DNA of 64,000 nucleotides from Moniliophthora roreri (GCA_001466705.2 LATX02000001.1:744001-808000); one strand, 5' to 3'. Shown: positions 45,784 through 60,391, numbered from the stretch's first letter. A program made the numbers and translations. Notes: generated by a model from the letters alone, not told the origin.

Positions 45784-48700
45784 ATGACCGTAACTACAAG
45801 TTACAGTGTCGTCAAACTCCTCATCCTCGGTCTCGTTTTCCATTTGGTTTTCATCTTCTCCGTATTCGACTGCTACTTCACAAGTCCCGTGGTGAATGGA
45901 ATGGAAAGTTTTAATGCAGGCACCCCAGAAGCAGAGCGGCTCGTGTTGATCATCGGTGCGTAGCAAAGTTTTATCCCTTTGGTATGGCTAATCAATCTAT
46001 ACAGGTGATGGTCTTCGTGCCGACTTATTATTTCAGAAGAATGGGTTCCCGCGTTATCCAGGAGCACCACAGATTGTCGCCCCGCATTTACGTTCCATTG
46101 CAGAACAAAGAGGCGCCTTTGGAATCTCACACACTCGTGTCCCGACTGAGAGTCGCCCAGGACACGTCGCGATTATCGGTGCGTCGCGTCAACTTTGTGA
46201 CCACCACCAGTACGTGCTGATTCCTTTCAACTCAGGTGGGATGTACGAGGATGTATCTGCTGTAACAAGGGTATGACCAGTTCTATCTACTGCTACGTGT
46301 GTCCATGCTTGAAATTTTATTGGCAGGGATGGAAGGTCAACCCAGTACGCCCCATGAACTCGACTAGTTTCGCCGTAAATTCACCATATCTCTCACTCAG
46401 GTCAACTTTGACTCTATTTTCAACCAATCCAGTCACACCTTTGCCTTTGGTTCTCCGGACATAATACCCATGTTTCAACAAGGAGCAACCCCCGGAAAGG
46501 TAAAAGGATGGACATATAATGAGGAAGATGAGGATTTCACAAAAGGTCCGTGCCAGTCACTACCTCACCTTTGTTGTAATCTCATTTCTTGGTCATGCAG
46601 ATGCTACCGCTTTGGATACTTGGGTCCTCAATAACTTCAAGACTTTGTTAAAGAATGCAACCACAGATCCCGTCCTCGACGCGGAACTTCGAGAAGACAA
46701 GGTCATTATTTTCCTCCATCTCCTGGGATTGGATACAACCGGACACTCGTACCGGCCCCACTCGAAGGTAGCTTGAGCTGATTCTCTTGAAACAACTTCT
46801 CTGACTGGTCTTGCATAGGAATACATGAAAAACATACAATTGGTCGATCGAATTGTCAAAGAGACTGAGGAACTCATCTCCGAATTCTACAAGGACGGAT
46901 TGACTAGTTATATTTTCACTGCTGACCATGGTATGTCAGTGATTGGAAATCATGGTGATGGAAGTGGGTCTTATCTCTACGTGAATTCCCCGCGGATGTT
47001 GATTCGTCGTCAGACCCAGATAGTACCCGCACTCCATTCATTGCTTGGGGCCGAGGCATACGAGGGCCTCTGACCAACCCCAAACCATCATCTCACGACG
47101 CATACTCCAAGAAATGGGATATGAACGGGAACTATAGGCGTGATCTCGAACAGGCTGACATTACTCCATTGATGGCAACTCTCCTCGGAGTCGACTGGCC
47201 TGTTAACTGCGTTGGCGTGCTACCTGATGTGGATCCAAGAAAGCCATCGTTCTTGGCACCTCGCCAGGGAGTTAAAAAGATTGCTCAGGCCAGTCTTACC
47301 AATGCAAAAGTGTGTGATCATCGTTTTTCTTGAGGTCCACGTATCCTCATCTATGTTCTAGATGATCTTGGAACACTACCGAGTCAAACATGGTATGTTG
47401 TTCACTTGCCAGGCTCAAGCCACTATAACCCTCAAAAATTCCTAGAACTGAAGAAGGCAAAGAAGTTCTTCTACAAACCATTCCCAGGACTAGAGAAGTT
47501 TGCCGCCAATACCTCTGTACCCATTCGTGTCCACGATCTAGAAGAGATCGAAAAACAAGTTGATGTCGGAAACATATTTGCTGCGCGAATGAAAGCACTG
47601 TCGCTCATCGAGAACGGATTGAGAGGTATTCGGTACCTGGAAACCTACGAGCGCACCCTCATCCGGACCATTGCTGCACTTGCATACACTGGTTGGGCAG
47701 CTTACGCATCTCTATATGTATTCCGACCTTTGGATCTTAAGGCTAAGATTCAATCCTCCGACAACCCGGGCTTCACGACCGCTGTGCATTCCTTGAGTTT
47801 CTTGGTCTTCTCAGTGTTCAGTGGGATGTTTGCGCTCGAGGGGGCGAATTGGACGTATTATTTGTACATCGCTTTCCCATGCTACTTCTGGGATCAGTTC
47901 ATCAGCCAGGCGGGAAGGCCATTGTTGGATGCGCTGAAACAGAATCAATTGGGCATCTCATCTAGTAGTCTCCTGCTCAGGGTGGCCCTAGTAGTTTCTG
48001 CTCTCGTGTCGATGGTGGTATGTGCTCCGCCGACTTCTCTGACGAAGTGTCGCTCACTAAATCCGCAGTTCGGTTACTTGCATCGCTCAATATGGAGTTT
48101 TGGTCTAGTCTTCATGGGCTTCTTCTGGCCTCAAGCAACTTGGCCCCAAGAGGCGAGACAGAAGCTAGGAATCCAGTCATCGCTGTGGACTCTCTCCTGT
48201 CTGGTGACCGCTGTATTTCCGTTCCTCGAAGTAAACAAAGAAGAAAGCGTACCCGTAATGTAAGTATCGTTTGTCGTAACTTGTTCGCTCATTGATCTTG
48301 TTCTCACAGAACGGCCGGAGGCTTTACACTCGCAGCTGTCGGAGCTCTCCAGGCCTATCGTATTGCTCAGAGACCAGGAACTAACCAGTCACTGAAAAAT
48401 CTGTTCATTTTGCAGGTTTGTGCACAGTTGGCCTGATCAAGTACATCACTAAGTCAGGATATAGTTACTGCTGACTGTGGTCATGGTCTTCGCAACAAGG
48501 GTCTCGGCGCTCAGCTTGCAAGCAAAGACAGGTCTCCCTCCACTGTCACAAGTTTTGGGTTGGATGGTTCTATGCGAGTGGCTGGATTCTTTATCCGAGT
48601 ACCAATACTGAACTGTCAATTAGTGACCTCCGCCAGTATTCCCTTTCTGGCACCGGTGCAGCATGATAGCGCAGATTCCAAGTTCCTTATGCATTTCCTT

Positions 48701-49596
48701 GGTCTCGGTCCTCTGTTCATCATCCTGTCGCTCAGTGATGAAGTTTTCTTCTTTGTTTCGTACTCGATCACCCTATATCTGTGGACTGAGGTGGAAAAGT
48801 CCCTAGCAGAAACCATTCGTGATTCGAAAGGGACTACAAACCTGTCAACGTATCAGTTCAAGACCGACGACGTGCGAATCGTGCTGTTCTTCTTGTTCTT
48901 TGTACAAGTCGGTTTCTTCGGGACCGGAAAGTGAGTTTATTACCAAGAAACAAAGGACAAACTGCCTAAACTGATGCTTTTCACAGTGTTGCCTCGATAG
49001 CGTAAGTGGCATTTGATGGCGAGATATCAAGGATAGAAATTCTCAGTACTACTCTTTCCATGCAGATCTTTCTATCTGGCGCCAGTGTACAGACTGATCC
49101 CTGTATTCCACCCCTTCTTCATGGCAGTGCCACTGGTAGGTTCATATGGTACACTTTTTCGGACACACACCCTGACTCTTACCACTAGATCTGTAAAATT
49201 ACTGCACCATACGTGATGCTGTCACTGGCGATCGCATCTGTGACGAATTCATTAAAACTCCCACCATTCTCACTATTCCTCGTGGCCCTGATGCTGACAG
49301 ACGGTACATTTCTTCATCCACAGGCCCTTGTCAGCGCTAATAACAATCCTGTCCCACAGGCATGACTTTGACGTTCTTCTTTAACGTACGGGATACTGGT
49401 GAGGATCATCGATATTCTCAAGACAAAACGAATACTGATCAGGCTAAACTCCTTAGGATCGTGGTTGGAAATCGGGCAGACCATTAGTTTCTTCGTAATA
49501 ACGTCGTTGCTCTTGTTATGGTCCGGGGGTGTATGTGCAGCAGGAGAGTATCTGATGTCGGATGTTTTCTCTCGTTCGCGAGTAAAGAACGCGTGA
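45784..49596 (+). CDS. MCD4: GPI ethanolamine phosphate transferase 1, Mcd4/PIG-N (multi-exon)
   Basis: ER membrane enzyme that adds ethanolamine phosphate to the first mannose of GPI anchors, needed for GPI-protein export. Starts at 45784. The first membrane span [17 protein letters not shown] is followed by DCYFTSPVV, a conserved Mcd4 block. The luminal alkaline-phosphatase-like domain has [14 protein letters not shown]-like [67 protein letters not shown] and [20 protein letters not shown], the last restored across an intron near 46960-47010. The C-terminal half has many membrane spans from about 47650 on. It ends SRVKNA at 49596. Length is about 930 residues after about 18 introns, matching yeast Mcd4 (919). 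The full exon chain beyond 48,300 was not verified at each junction. Confidence 0.92.
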
Positions 49597-51209
49597 ATCG
49601 ATTAGCAATTCGAATGTATCATTAACTATTGCATGCGGGTCTCAAATCTGTGCTGTTAACTCTATTTCCAGGTTCACATTAGGGGTGGACACCCCGGTTC
49701 TCTTGCAGCCCTTCGGCTCTCTCATGCGGCGCAAGGGTACCGATCTGGTGCCAATAATAATTAGTATCATCTACAGTTCTCTCCACAGCTGATTTCACTT
49801 TTGTGGTGTGTCATGGAGATATTTGAGTGACCAAGTCAACAAAGGCATGTACAGGGAATGTGGCCTCGGACAAAAGTAATCTCATTCCATACTGCAGAAC
49901 TATATACACCTCCTATTTTTTTGAATCAAAAATATGCTGTTTATGGTGATAGAGGGAGATAGCGCCTCGCGCAACTTGAGTAACCCGTGGCATTCCCGCT
50001 GCGCAACCTGCGAACGGGTAGATGCAGCCATGTCGTTATGTATGAAAATGATGAAGAGCAATCGGCCATTCAAAAACACCGATGGTGAGTTTCAGTCTTC
50101 CAGCTCCTACAGAGTCGCTATTCGCATGACCAAATTCCTCAAGGAAGTAGCTGGCCGGCAGAACCAGTGGACTGCTCTCCACGACATGTCAAGTAGAGAA
50201 CAAGGCTGCAGCCAGAGCATTCCAAGTCAAGACGCCGGCATGACTCAACCTAGAAACGAAGCAAAGAGATCGCCGCCCCGGTCATGTAATACGTATTGTG
50301 CATGTGGCCCAAGCGGCTATTGAATGGCGAAAAAGTCAACTTGAGTGACCCCAGTTAGACAGCGTGGGGCAGAGACGCCCATAGTATGCATGGCGCTCTT
50401 GAGATGATTGGTCCCCGGTTAAATTCGAAGCTACGATCAGCAAAAAGCGAATGGAATGGTTTGAACACAGACACACTGCACAAACAAGTTATCCTGCCCG
50501 TCAACTTTGGGATTCCGAGAATTTGACGGCGACAGCGACCTCCAGGCGCACCCAAATATAGGTGGGCCCAAATTTGGGTGCAATCTCAAAGTCGCTAGTG
50601 CTAGATATAATCCGATGGAATCAGTACACTATTGTTTCATCATTATGATTGTTTACCATGGGAATATTGGCACAAATGAGGAGGGAAAGTATGGCGCAGC
50701 CGTTGTTCACGGAGATCCCTCGACGGGAGAAGCGTATCGTTTCTGAGGGTTCTATTTCGAATCCCTTCATCGAAGTCTTCTTGGCACAGAATGCGGTGTA
50801 CTGCCATTCTTCGAGAAGCGTTAATGTGACCCTAGCGAAACATACACAGGGTGATGTTGTACTAAAGGGTGCATCCTTGGCTGGGTATCACCCGTCGGCA
50901 CGGAAGGTATTGATGGTATTCATATATACCTTATGTCAATTGAGTGAACAGTCCTCGCAGCTCAACATTTATGGGAGATTGACAGATCTTCCGGGGCATC
51001 TGGACTCGGCTACGTCTCCATGTAGTCATATCTGCTCCCGAATCTCCGGAGCAAGAAGTCGACGAATCAAAACGTTGCGTTGGTAGTATACCGTATATGG
51101 ATCCACTTTGTGATTCATCATTCTCGGGATGCTATATGAAAGCAGGCCGTGCATAGCTAGGCTTTCCTTCTTACTACCAGAAAGGGCGCTTCCCCACATC
51201 TCATTCACA
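49597..51209. other. Gene-poor stretch with unassigned open frames
   Basis: About 1.6 kb. It includes a 129-codon frame with an ATG (49934-50323: MLFMVIEGDSASRNL..., Cys-rich start, Ser/Lys-rich) and a frame with ATG 50658 to 51086. Neither shows a domain, transmembrane pattern or clear intron signals. A palindrome lies at 50548-50581. The stretch may be a decayed insertion, long UTR or non-coding RNA; I cannot decide. Confidence 0.35.
50548..50581. repeat. 10-bp perfect inverted repeat, 14-nt loop
   Basis: GCACCCAAAT at 50548-50557 is matched by ATTTGGGTGC at 50572-50581. The loop also contains GGGCCC, a shorter palindrome. It could fold as a hairpin in RNA or be the relic of a small mobile element; nothing decides between these. 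Confidence 0.55.
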
Positions 51210-51819
51210 ATGGGCCAACGTCACTCGTCCGTCAGCAACGCCAACTCTGGGAGGTGTACGGTCTGCTTTGAACCATTGCTGGGGAGCAATTATGCAAATG
51301 AGAAGGAGACAAAGAGGCGATCGCAGATGTCAACGGTCTGTGGGAGATGCTCAAGAGGTCTGAAGCGTATGGGTGTAGGTGTTGATGAGGTGCTTGGAAA
51401 TGATTTCTCTTTTTGGAGCTGACCATGACACTGACACAAACCCTTAGTTAAGTTCCGAAATATCGACAGTAGCGCCACCGCCATACGAAGTGCATTTACA
51501 TGGGCTTAAGACACAAAGACCACGCACAGCGTCAGGTGGAGAAAACAGACCGCTTCGTCACCGAGAATCCGTCCAACTCCAATCATCATTACCCCGACGT
51601 CCTGCCACTAGCTCAGGTCGTCGTCCTCAAACTTCCCAGGGACTCGTCCGTTCACCTTCAGAGTCTCTACAGAAAAACCCTTCAACAACAACAAATTTCA
51701 GTCGGGAATCCGCGCGTGTGGTGATGGAAAAAAGACGACAAATGAAGAAGGTTGGATGTTACCAGGATGAGTGGGATGGGTGGATGTCGAGAGGGAATAC
51801 AGGATCGATGTCCCGTTGA
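51210..51819 (+). CDS. Candidate small Cys-rich protein, two exons, function unknown
   Basis: ATG 51210 begins MGQRHSSVSNANSG, with Gly2 and Ser6 as in N-myristoylation substrates. A zinc-type arrangement follows: CTVC, about 25 residues, then CGRC. A second exon from 51448 encodes a Ser/Arg/Pro-rich tail (PRRPATSSGRRPQTSQG) ending in a basic, charged segment. The acceptor CCCTTAG at 51441-51447 is clear; the donor is either GTGCTT (after 51389) or GTAGGT (after 51374), both keeping frame. Length is 183 or 178 residues. No known family is recognised; a two-pair zinc-binding motif and membrane association via myristoylation are inferences. Confidence 0.5.
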
Positions 51820-52662
51820 CTTTTGAAGCATGCTGGCATTTCTTGATTGGGTTGCTCGTCTATGGTGTACCAGGTTATTTATCTATTGAACCGTTAGTGT
51901 AGCACATGTGCTATTAGAATGTGTAATCTCTAGCTCACATGAATATTAGTTGGGACGACAGAACGTTTCAAATTGCCTATTCAAATTACCATGAACCACA
52001 GGTCGCATACTACTAGCTTGGGACCAATCATTCTAGGCGTGGCCTTGTACTGAGCGCGTCTCAAGTACTGGAACTCGTGGGATTTTACACGTACACGAAT
52101 GCTTGCGGTGCTCGCTAAAAAGTATGGCTGGGCCACTGCTGAGCCCCTCTTCCCTCCATTGCCCGAGAAACTCTGATCCAATGATGATGACTCTTTCAAC
52201 CACTACGATTCTCGAGCGAACAGACCCGTGCTGTCACTGTCAAAGAAAAGGACAGCCTCGGATATTGCCAGTGCTGCATCTGACATTGTTTGAGAGTTTT
52301 TTGTCTGCTCCCCAGTAACACGTTGCCACGCTTTGACTTGAATTCTTGCCATGAACAAAGAACCAATGTAATAAAGAATCTTCCCTTGTTAGCCCACCCA
52401 TCCCCTTGTTCTGCTTTGGTCGTAATGAGAAGATGCTCAAGACACTGTAAGAATCATCATATACCGGCTATTGCCGGGCAGACAATGAAATATTTCCAGG
52501 CCTCTTTGATTTGTGCTGTACGCACACACAACAAGTTCTCTTCCTTCCTTCACCCGGCCATTAGGCACTGTCGTTCTTTTATTTCTTCTAATAACACCGT
52601 TGCGCTAGCCGCAGCTGACGTCTCCACTATACCCCCTCTTTTCACGACATACCCATCTTCCC
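51820..52662. other. Intergenic region upstream of the homeodomain gene
   Basis: About 0.84 kb with only short, unconvincing frames. Presumed promoter and leader of the gene starting at 52663; no specific site recognised. Confidence 0.45.
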
Positions 52663-53486
52663 ATGAGCTCGACACCTCCCCCAGTATCACCTTCACCCTC
52701 AACCTCCGCCAAAGATCAAAGCCCCCTCCACTTTTTTGCACGCGTTGTCAGCAATACTGAACCCATGAGCTCTCCAACTTTGTCCAGAAAACACTCCTTA
52801 TCACCCTCTCCCACCCGTAGCTCAAAACGTCTGAGCCAGCGGAAACCCGCTGTCACGCTGTATGAGGACAGCATCAGCTCCACCTCCCGCTCATCCTACT
52901 CCCCCGAAATCCCTTATCGACGCGACAGCACTAGCCCTTGTGCTGTATCTCCCAGAACCTCTAGGAAACCCTGTCATGTGTCGCCCAAATTGACCTTTGC
53001 TCAGAAACGCGCAAAGGAGGCCGCACAGCCACGCAGGCAGGAGACGATAAGGCGGGCGCAAAGGATTAAAACAGTCGAGAATTCTCCTGTAAACCCTCGC
53101 CAGTTGCGCGTTCTGCGCATGGTGTATGATGAAATTACAAACTATCCAAAAGAGCATTGGATGGCATTCATAGCAATAGTCATACACCGGTGCGTGCTTC
53201 ACAGCTATCCCTGCCGCACAACATCTCTAATTTCACCCGTTTCCATCTCAGCTCGTTCAATCAGGTCAAGCACTGGTTCTCGAATGAGCGCCAGAAGAAT
53301 AAGACCGGAGAATACGTAACCTGGAGAACGGAACTTGGAGAGAACATACGAATGAGGCCTTCTGCTGTGAACTTATGCTCTGAATGGACTGACGAATTAT
53401 TTGAGTCTACTGTGATGGTATACCATTTTCGCTTGGTTAGAATCTCTCGTTGGGAAGAACAGAACGAAAAACAACAGTCTTTGTGA
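52663..53486 (+). CDS. Homeodomain protein, two exons
   Basis: Predicted transcription factor of 253 residues. ATG 52663. Residues 1-125 are Ser/Pro-rich and basic. The homeodomain runs from about residue 144: helix 1 near PRQLRVLRMVYDEITNYP, helix 2 EHWMAFIAIVIHR, and recognition helix QVKHWFSNERQKNK, where W-F-x-N-x-R is the signature. An intron between 53190 and 53251 (GTGCGT...TCTCAG) splits helix 2 and helix 3 and restores R-S-F-N-Q-V-K. The tail after helix 3 holds acids and aromatics. It resembles the short homeodomain proteins common in Agaricomycetes; a mating-type HD1/HD2 role is not suggested since there is no divergent partner here. Confidence 0.85.
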
Positions 53487-53657
53487 ACACTTTTCCCCCA
53501 TCTCAACACCGTCGTTTTGCTATCGTTCACGGTTACAATTATTCTCGCCTATTCCAGCATACTTTCCTTATAATTAATAGCATACACAACTGTAGGACCA
53601 TCTGTATACCGTTATTTCTAAAGCATTGTATCTAGTAGTGTACATAATGTATGGGGT

Positions 53658-55132
53658 CTATTCGGGAGTCATTTCGCCATCGAGTGGCTCGTAGTTTTTT
53701 GGTCTTCTAGCACGCCTGAACCAGCCCAAAATCCCGTCATTCTTCCCAGCATGCTTCACCTCGCCATTCCGAAGAATCCGATATCGCTTCCCCCTCCAGA
53801 TAACTTCATCACCAACAACAGCGTATAGGAATATCGGCAAAGCACATACTTCCCTGATAACCCAAGCGGCCAAAAACTCCCATCGTATCGATGCCGGTAA
53901 CGGATGGCCCGCTAGAGACCCGTAAACATCCAAATCCACGAATAACAACAGAGAAAAGTGGATTGCGAGGAATAACCGTACTGGAAACCCAAACAAGTAT
54001 TTCAACGAAGTACCCCCAATGACCGAAAGAACCACAGATTCCGTCAAGGGTTCCAGCAATGTGGCAAGCAGAACCATATGTTTGCGCACGCGGATCCAAC
54101 GTATGCGCCTCCAAACGTAATCAGAGAAAGACATGTTTCCGACCACATTCCGGGCAACGTCGCAGGAAAGATCATGTCGTGCTCCCAACTCATGCCAGAA
54201 AGCACTAGCAATCGTGTTATCTTCCGCCAAAAACTTGCCGAATGCAGCCAACCCGCAAAGACCGTCTTGCTTGGCATTCGGGTCGGAAGATTTGATAGGT
54301 TTCAGAGAGCCGTTCACTCTCTCCAAATCTGAGCGACGGTACAAATTGGATTTGCCCACAACGCAAGAGTCCACAGCCACCGTGTTGATGGCTATATACA
54401 TCTTGGCATGGTTAGTATTGAGGAAAGCTTCGTCGATTCTGGAACCTATCTTGGATTCGGTGGAATACGCGAATGGGACGTGGTGTACGAGCGCTATGCG
54501 TTTGCCGGAACGTGTGTGGTGGCCTTGGAGGGCGTCGACAGCTCGTGCCAGTGTTCCTGGTTGTGCTGTGACATTAGAATCGATGACCCAAAGAATGTCG
54601 TTCGCAGCCTGACGATACGAACGCATCAAATTGTTGACTTTGGGGTTGACGCCAACGATTTCTTCGCCTGGAAGGTGTTTGGGTATTTTGTAAAGGAAAG
54701 GGAGAGATTCAACGCACCAACAATGATCTTCGCATTGACAGAGGGATATTTGGAGATGAGCTCTCGCACTACGGGGAGCGCTTGGTCGTCTTCGTCCGCT
54801 ACGGAAAGTAGAATCTCAAAGTTGGGGTACTCTTGTGTAAAGGTCGATTCAAGGTTTTCATAGAGGTTGGTATCAAGTCCCTTCAAAGGTCGAAGGATGG
54901 AAACACCCGGCACGGAAGCAGGTGGAGCTGATGATAGAGGAGACCTCGGACGAAGCCTGTATTTTTTCCGCCTGTAATTCGAGTCAGTTCGGGGAGAAAA
55001 GCTTCAAAATGATCAACGTCGCACGCAATCCATGTACCCAGTCCCCACAACGCCCAAAGAGCCGAATACCAAACTAATCCAACAGATGCAAATGCGAGTC
55101 GTAACAAGTCGGGATTCTCCTCGGAGAGCATT
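53658..55132 (-). CDS. Ceramide glucosyltransferase (glucosylceramide synthase, GT21, multi-exon)
   Basis: Transfers glucose from UDP-glucose to ceramide in Golgi/ER membranes, making glucosylceramide, which many filamentous fungi use in growth and the cell surface. ATG 55132 (MLSEENPDLLRLAFASV) leads an N-terminal membrane anchor. The catalytic domain has VSILRPLKGLD, the D1 region LSVADEDDQALPVV, D2 VIDSNV, and the conserved Q/RxxRW-type motif RRIRW (near 54095). The C-terminal half has hydrophobic segments (RLFLAIHFSLLLFVDLDV, AAWVIREVCALPIFLY). It ends GEMTPE at 53658. Introns lie around 54630-54720 and 54914-55000. Length about 450 residues. A longer in-frame start at 55317 exists but would add a Pro/Arg stretch unlike the family. 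Head-to-head with the thiolase gene. Confidence 0.9.
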
Positions 55133-55342
55133 GTTATACTGGCCCCAGATAAGTTGAGAGGAGGCAAATGCCTGCAGTACCTGCACCAGGTGTATTCGTC
55201 ACTTTGTCGAGTTCGTCGTTGTTGACAAGCGCCTGTGATTTCACTTGCGCCCGTGAGGATCGGATTCGGTAATCTATGGATTCTCGGAGCTTTAGGAGCT
55301 TTATAAACAAAATCCATTCTTCATCTTCTGTTACCATCTGCC
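55133..55342. promoter_or_regulatory. 210-bp divergent promoter (glucosylceramide synthase and thiolase)
   Basis: Space between starts 55132 (-) and 55343 (+). No specific site recognised. Confidence 0.5.
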
Positions 55343-57122
<1,780 letters not shown>

Positions 57123-57367
57123 GACCCGTGAATTGTATCTTTCGTCTTGAGAGATTGTAACAGATGGCTCGAAAAGATAAATTTAGGATACGGACCTGTA
57201 CATGTATTGCAAACAAGCGTGAGAACATATCGGCTTTATCCCCCTACAGGGTTCCTATTTTTGCTTCCCAACCACCACCTCCTCTCACTCGGCCACCTTT
57301 TGGCAACGTCCACTCTTTCAGAGACTGTCCTTCATTTCTGTCTGTGACGACTTGACTGGCCATCAAT

Positions 57368-59870
57368 ATGGCTAGTTATAATACTATACATCCCAATTAT
57401 TCCTCCACCGAACAACAACAACAGCACAACTCGCCTTATGGCTCTGGGGATCCCTATTATAATCAGTCAACGGGTTATATTACCCCTACTCCTCCCAAGA
57501 AACGTTCCAAAAACTTGATCAGATTCGGTATTCCTATCGGTATTCTCGTCGTGATTGGCGCTATTGTTGGTATTGTCCTGGGCATCAGGTCAAGCAAACA
57601 AGGCGATGCGTCGACCTCAGGAAGCAAATCTGCAGGAGCAGCTGCTACCGGTGCAAAACTGGAGATAGGAAGATTTCCCACCGCCACTAACAGCGAGTTC
57701 ATGGTTCCTGTATACCCGTCTACGGTAAGCAAATACGAAACATTAAAATGAAGTGCCAAGGTTTATTTTTTACTCGTAAACAATAGACGGACACCAGTGC
57801 TTTCTCGAGCCCTACTTTCATTTCCACCAACAATCCCGACGTCACATGGCCCAAAGATCCTTTCGCTCCTTCTAGTCCTAGTCCATTGAACGTCCGTCCT
57901 GATAGGCCCAGACTCGTCGCACCTGCGTACAAGTGGGCAGCTCTTCCCAATCTCATTAAACACGATCCCTACCTCAAGGGCTGGAATGACACTATTTTTG
58001 GCAATGCCTCCTCTTGGCTCAACGCAGAGCCCGTCAAGTATGTCATGGATGGCGATAGCGGTATCCTTGACAACGCCAGAGAAATCAAGGCTAGGGTCAA
58101 AGCCTTTGCATATGTCTATCGTATGACCAATGATACAAAGTGGGCAGACCGCACTTGGCTTGAAATTGCGGTAAGTATAACCCCTACAGACCAAGTGTCA
58201 CTATTTATTGATGTCTACGCAGAATGCTGCAGGCAACGGTACCACTCCTTTCGGTCCGGAGGAAGATAGATGGAACCAAAACCACTTCCTTGACGTCGCC
58301 GAATTCTCCGCCGCTTACGCCATTGCATATGACTGGCTTCACGACGTGTGGACCGATGAGCAAAAGCAACAGATGAGGTTCACGCTCAACAAGTATGGTC
58401 TTGGCCCCGGTGTTCGAGCATACACCGATACTTCAGTTTACTTTGGCTGGTGGAGGAACAACATCAGAGGTAACTGGAACTGTGTGTGTAACGGTGGTTT
58501 GACCATGGCATCCCTCGCCATCCTCGGTGAAGACGAGACCAACAATGCCGAAACCCTTCTCGGTCTCACCGTCGATAACGCGAAACAGAATTGCGCTTGG
58601 GCCGTTTCTGATGATGGAACATGGGCTGAGACCGCCAACTACTGGTATTTCGGTACTACGGGTCATGCAGAGATGACATCCTCGCTTATGACTGCCACCG
58701 GTTCTCACTACGGTCTTGCCGATGTCAACCCCGACTACTACAAGACCGGAGACTACCACATGTACGCTTATGGTCCGACCTCGCTCTTCGACTGGGGTGA
58801 TCACGGTCCCAACAAATTCTCCGCCACCGCCAACAGCATGATTCTGTATTCATCAATTTATAACGAACCCCAGTATGCCCTGTTCCAGCGTGACCAGCAT
58901 GATGCTGCTGAGCCATGGAGCATGTTCTGGTACAACCCCGCCGTCAGCGGTGCTTTCTGGAATGGCAAGGCGTTGGATAGCTTCTTCGACAACGATCTTG
59001 ACCAGTGGGTGTCCATGAGGAGCAGCTGGACTGATTTGAACGCGCTCTTCGTCGCCATGAAGGCTGGCAAGAACCAAGGACACGAGACTCACAATGACCT
59101 AGATGTTGGTGATTTCGTCCTCGACGCTATGGGCACTCGTTGGGCCGGAGAATTTGGATCTGCAGACTATCGTTCACCATTATACTTCAGTAACGATACT
59201 CAGGGCAGTGCTAGGTGGACGTACTATAGAAAGATGACTGAGGGTCAGAATACACTCTTGGTCAACAAGGCCAACCAGAATGTCGCCGCCGCTCCAACTA
59301 CCTTGAATAAAGGTTCCTCCGGAACCAAGCAAGGCTCGAGCACGGCCATGGATGTTCCCAGCGACTCCACCGCGTTCTGGGTCACTGACATGACAAGTGC
59401 ATACTTTGACGTGTAAGTGCCTTGTTGGTTCCTATCAAAATGTCACTCATTGAATTTACAGGTCCTCCGCCAAACGCGGTGTTCGTATGCTCAATGGCAG
59501 GAAGCAGGTTCTCATTCAGGACGAGATTACTGCCACCGCCGATATTCAGTGGAGAATGCAAACCAATGCCACGGTCTCCGCCAGTGGAACTGAGGCTACC
59601 CTCACCCGCGACGGAAAGACCATGAAGATGACGATCCTCAGTCCTTCAGGTGCTACTTTTACCACGGCAGAGGCGAAACGTTTCGCTAGCGATCCCGCAC
59701 CTCCTGTGCCCGATCAGGAAAACCCTGGTATTACTGTTGTAGTGATCGAACTTGGCGCTGGAACGCACAATATTCAGGTTCTTTTCACTCCTCAGTGGGC
59801 AGACAATACACAGGCTGTGACACCTCCGTCTGTGAACCTGGATAATTGGTCTTTGCGAAGTCATGATTAG
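57368..59870 (+). CDS. Heparinase II/III-like protein with N-terminal membrane anchor (type II, multi-exon)
   Basis: Begins MASYNTIHPNYSSTEQQQQH, a Gln-rich cytosolic tail of about 45 residues. A single signal-anchor follows (IPIGILVVIGAIVGIVLGI, near 57530-57585), then a Ser/Ala linker. The large extracellular part is an alpha-toroid domain of the kind in polysaccharide lyases with heparinase II/III folds: KAFAYVYRMTNDTKWADRTW, HFLDVAEFSAAYAIAYDWLHD, and NNWNCVCNGGLT-type segments seen as RGNWNCVCNGGLTMASLAI. A beta-sandwich domain follows (HETHNDLDVGDFVLDAMGTRW, then DITWRM-like DIQWRMQTN). Length about 780 residues after three introns (57725-57787, 58171-58221, 59414-59460). Substrate is unknown; fungal members may act on wall or host polysaccharides. 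The following gene is a mucin-like surface protein. Confidence 0.8.
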
Positions 59871-60391
59871 TTACTGTGGACAGTTATATTTCGATTAACG
59901 TAGTTTTCTTTGCGCGAATTTTGCTGTGTACAGTGTAATTGGTTCGAGGGTTGATCTATGGGATGATTTCTTTTGAAATTTATTTGGGGTCAGACCGAAG
60001 TTTAGAATCAAAGCTGTCTTGCAACTTGTTTGTTTGGCACAAAGGTCTGGCTGTCAAGGCAACTTGAACCGGACAGAGGTACCTCGGCAAGCACAGTGTT
60101 ACACAGGTGTTACACACAGTCCCTTTCACATTCCTCCACTCTTTCGGACTGTACCTCTCTCACAAGTAAAAACTGCAGCGGCAGAATTCCCACATAACAG
60201 CCTACTTTCAATCTTCTGACCTGTTCGTCGTCAGCTGTTTGGGTTACGGTAAGTGACTCCTTCTATCACTTTTTTTGATTGAACGGTCTCTTTCTCCTTT
60301 ACTACCATCTTGATCTTCTGACTGCGCTGGCGCATTCCTTTTCTATTTCTCACACAAGCTAATTCCTGTTTAATCACCCCACAGATCTGCC
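59871..60391. promoter_or_regulatory. Upstream region with 136-nt 5'-UTR intron of the mucin-like gene
   Basis: Between the lyase-like gene and the ATG at 60392. The span 60249 (GTAAGT) to 60384 (CCCACAG) has consensus splice ends and ends 7 bp before the ATG, so it is a likely leader intron. Upstream sequence is promoter-like, with no specific site recognised. Confidence 0.6.

Noticed and set aside
45784..49596. Possible split into two genes around 47.3 kb
   Set aside because: Both halves match consecutive parts of Mcd4 and join with normal introns.
49934..50323. 129-codon ORF with an ATG
   Set aside because: No domain, splice sites or homologous pattern recognisable; could be random in a gene-poor block.
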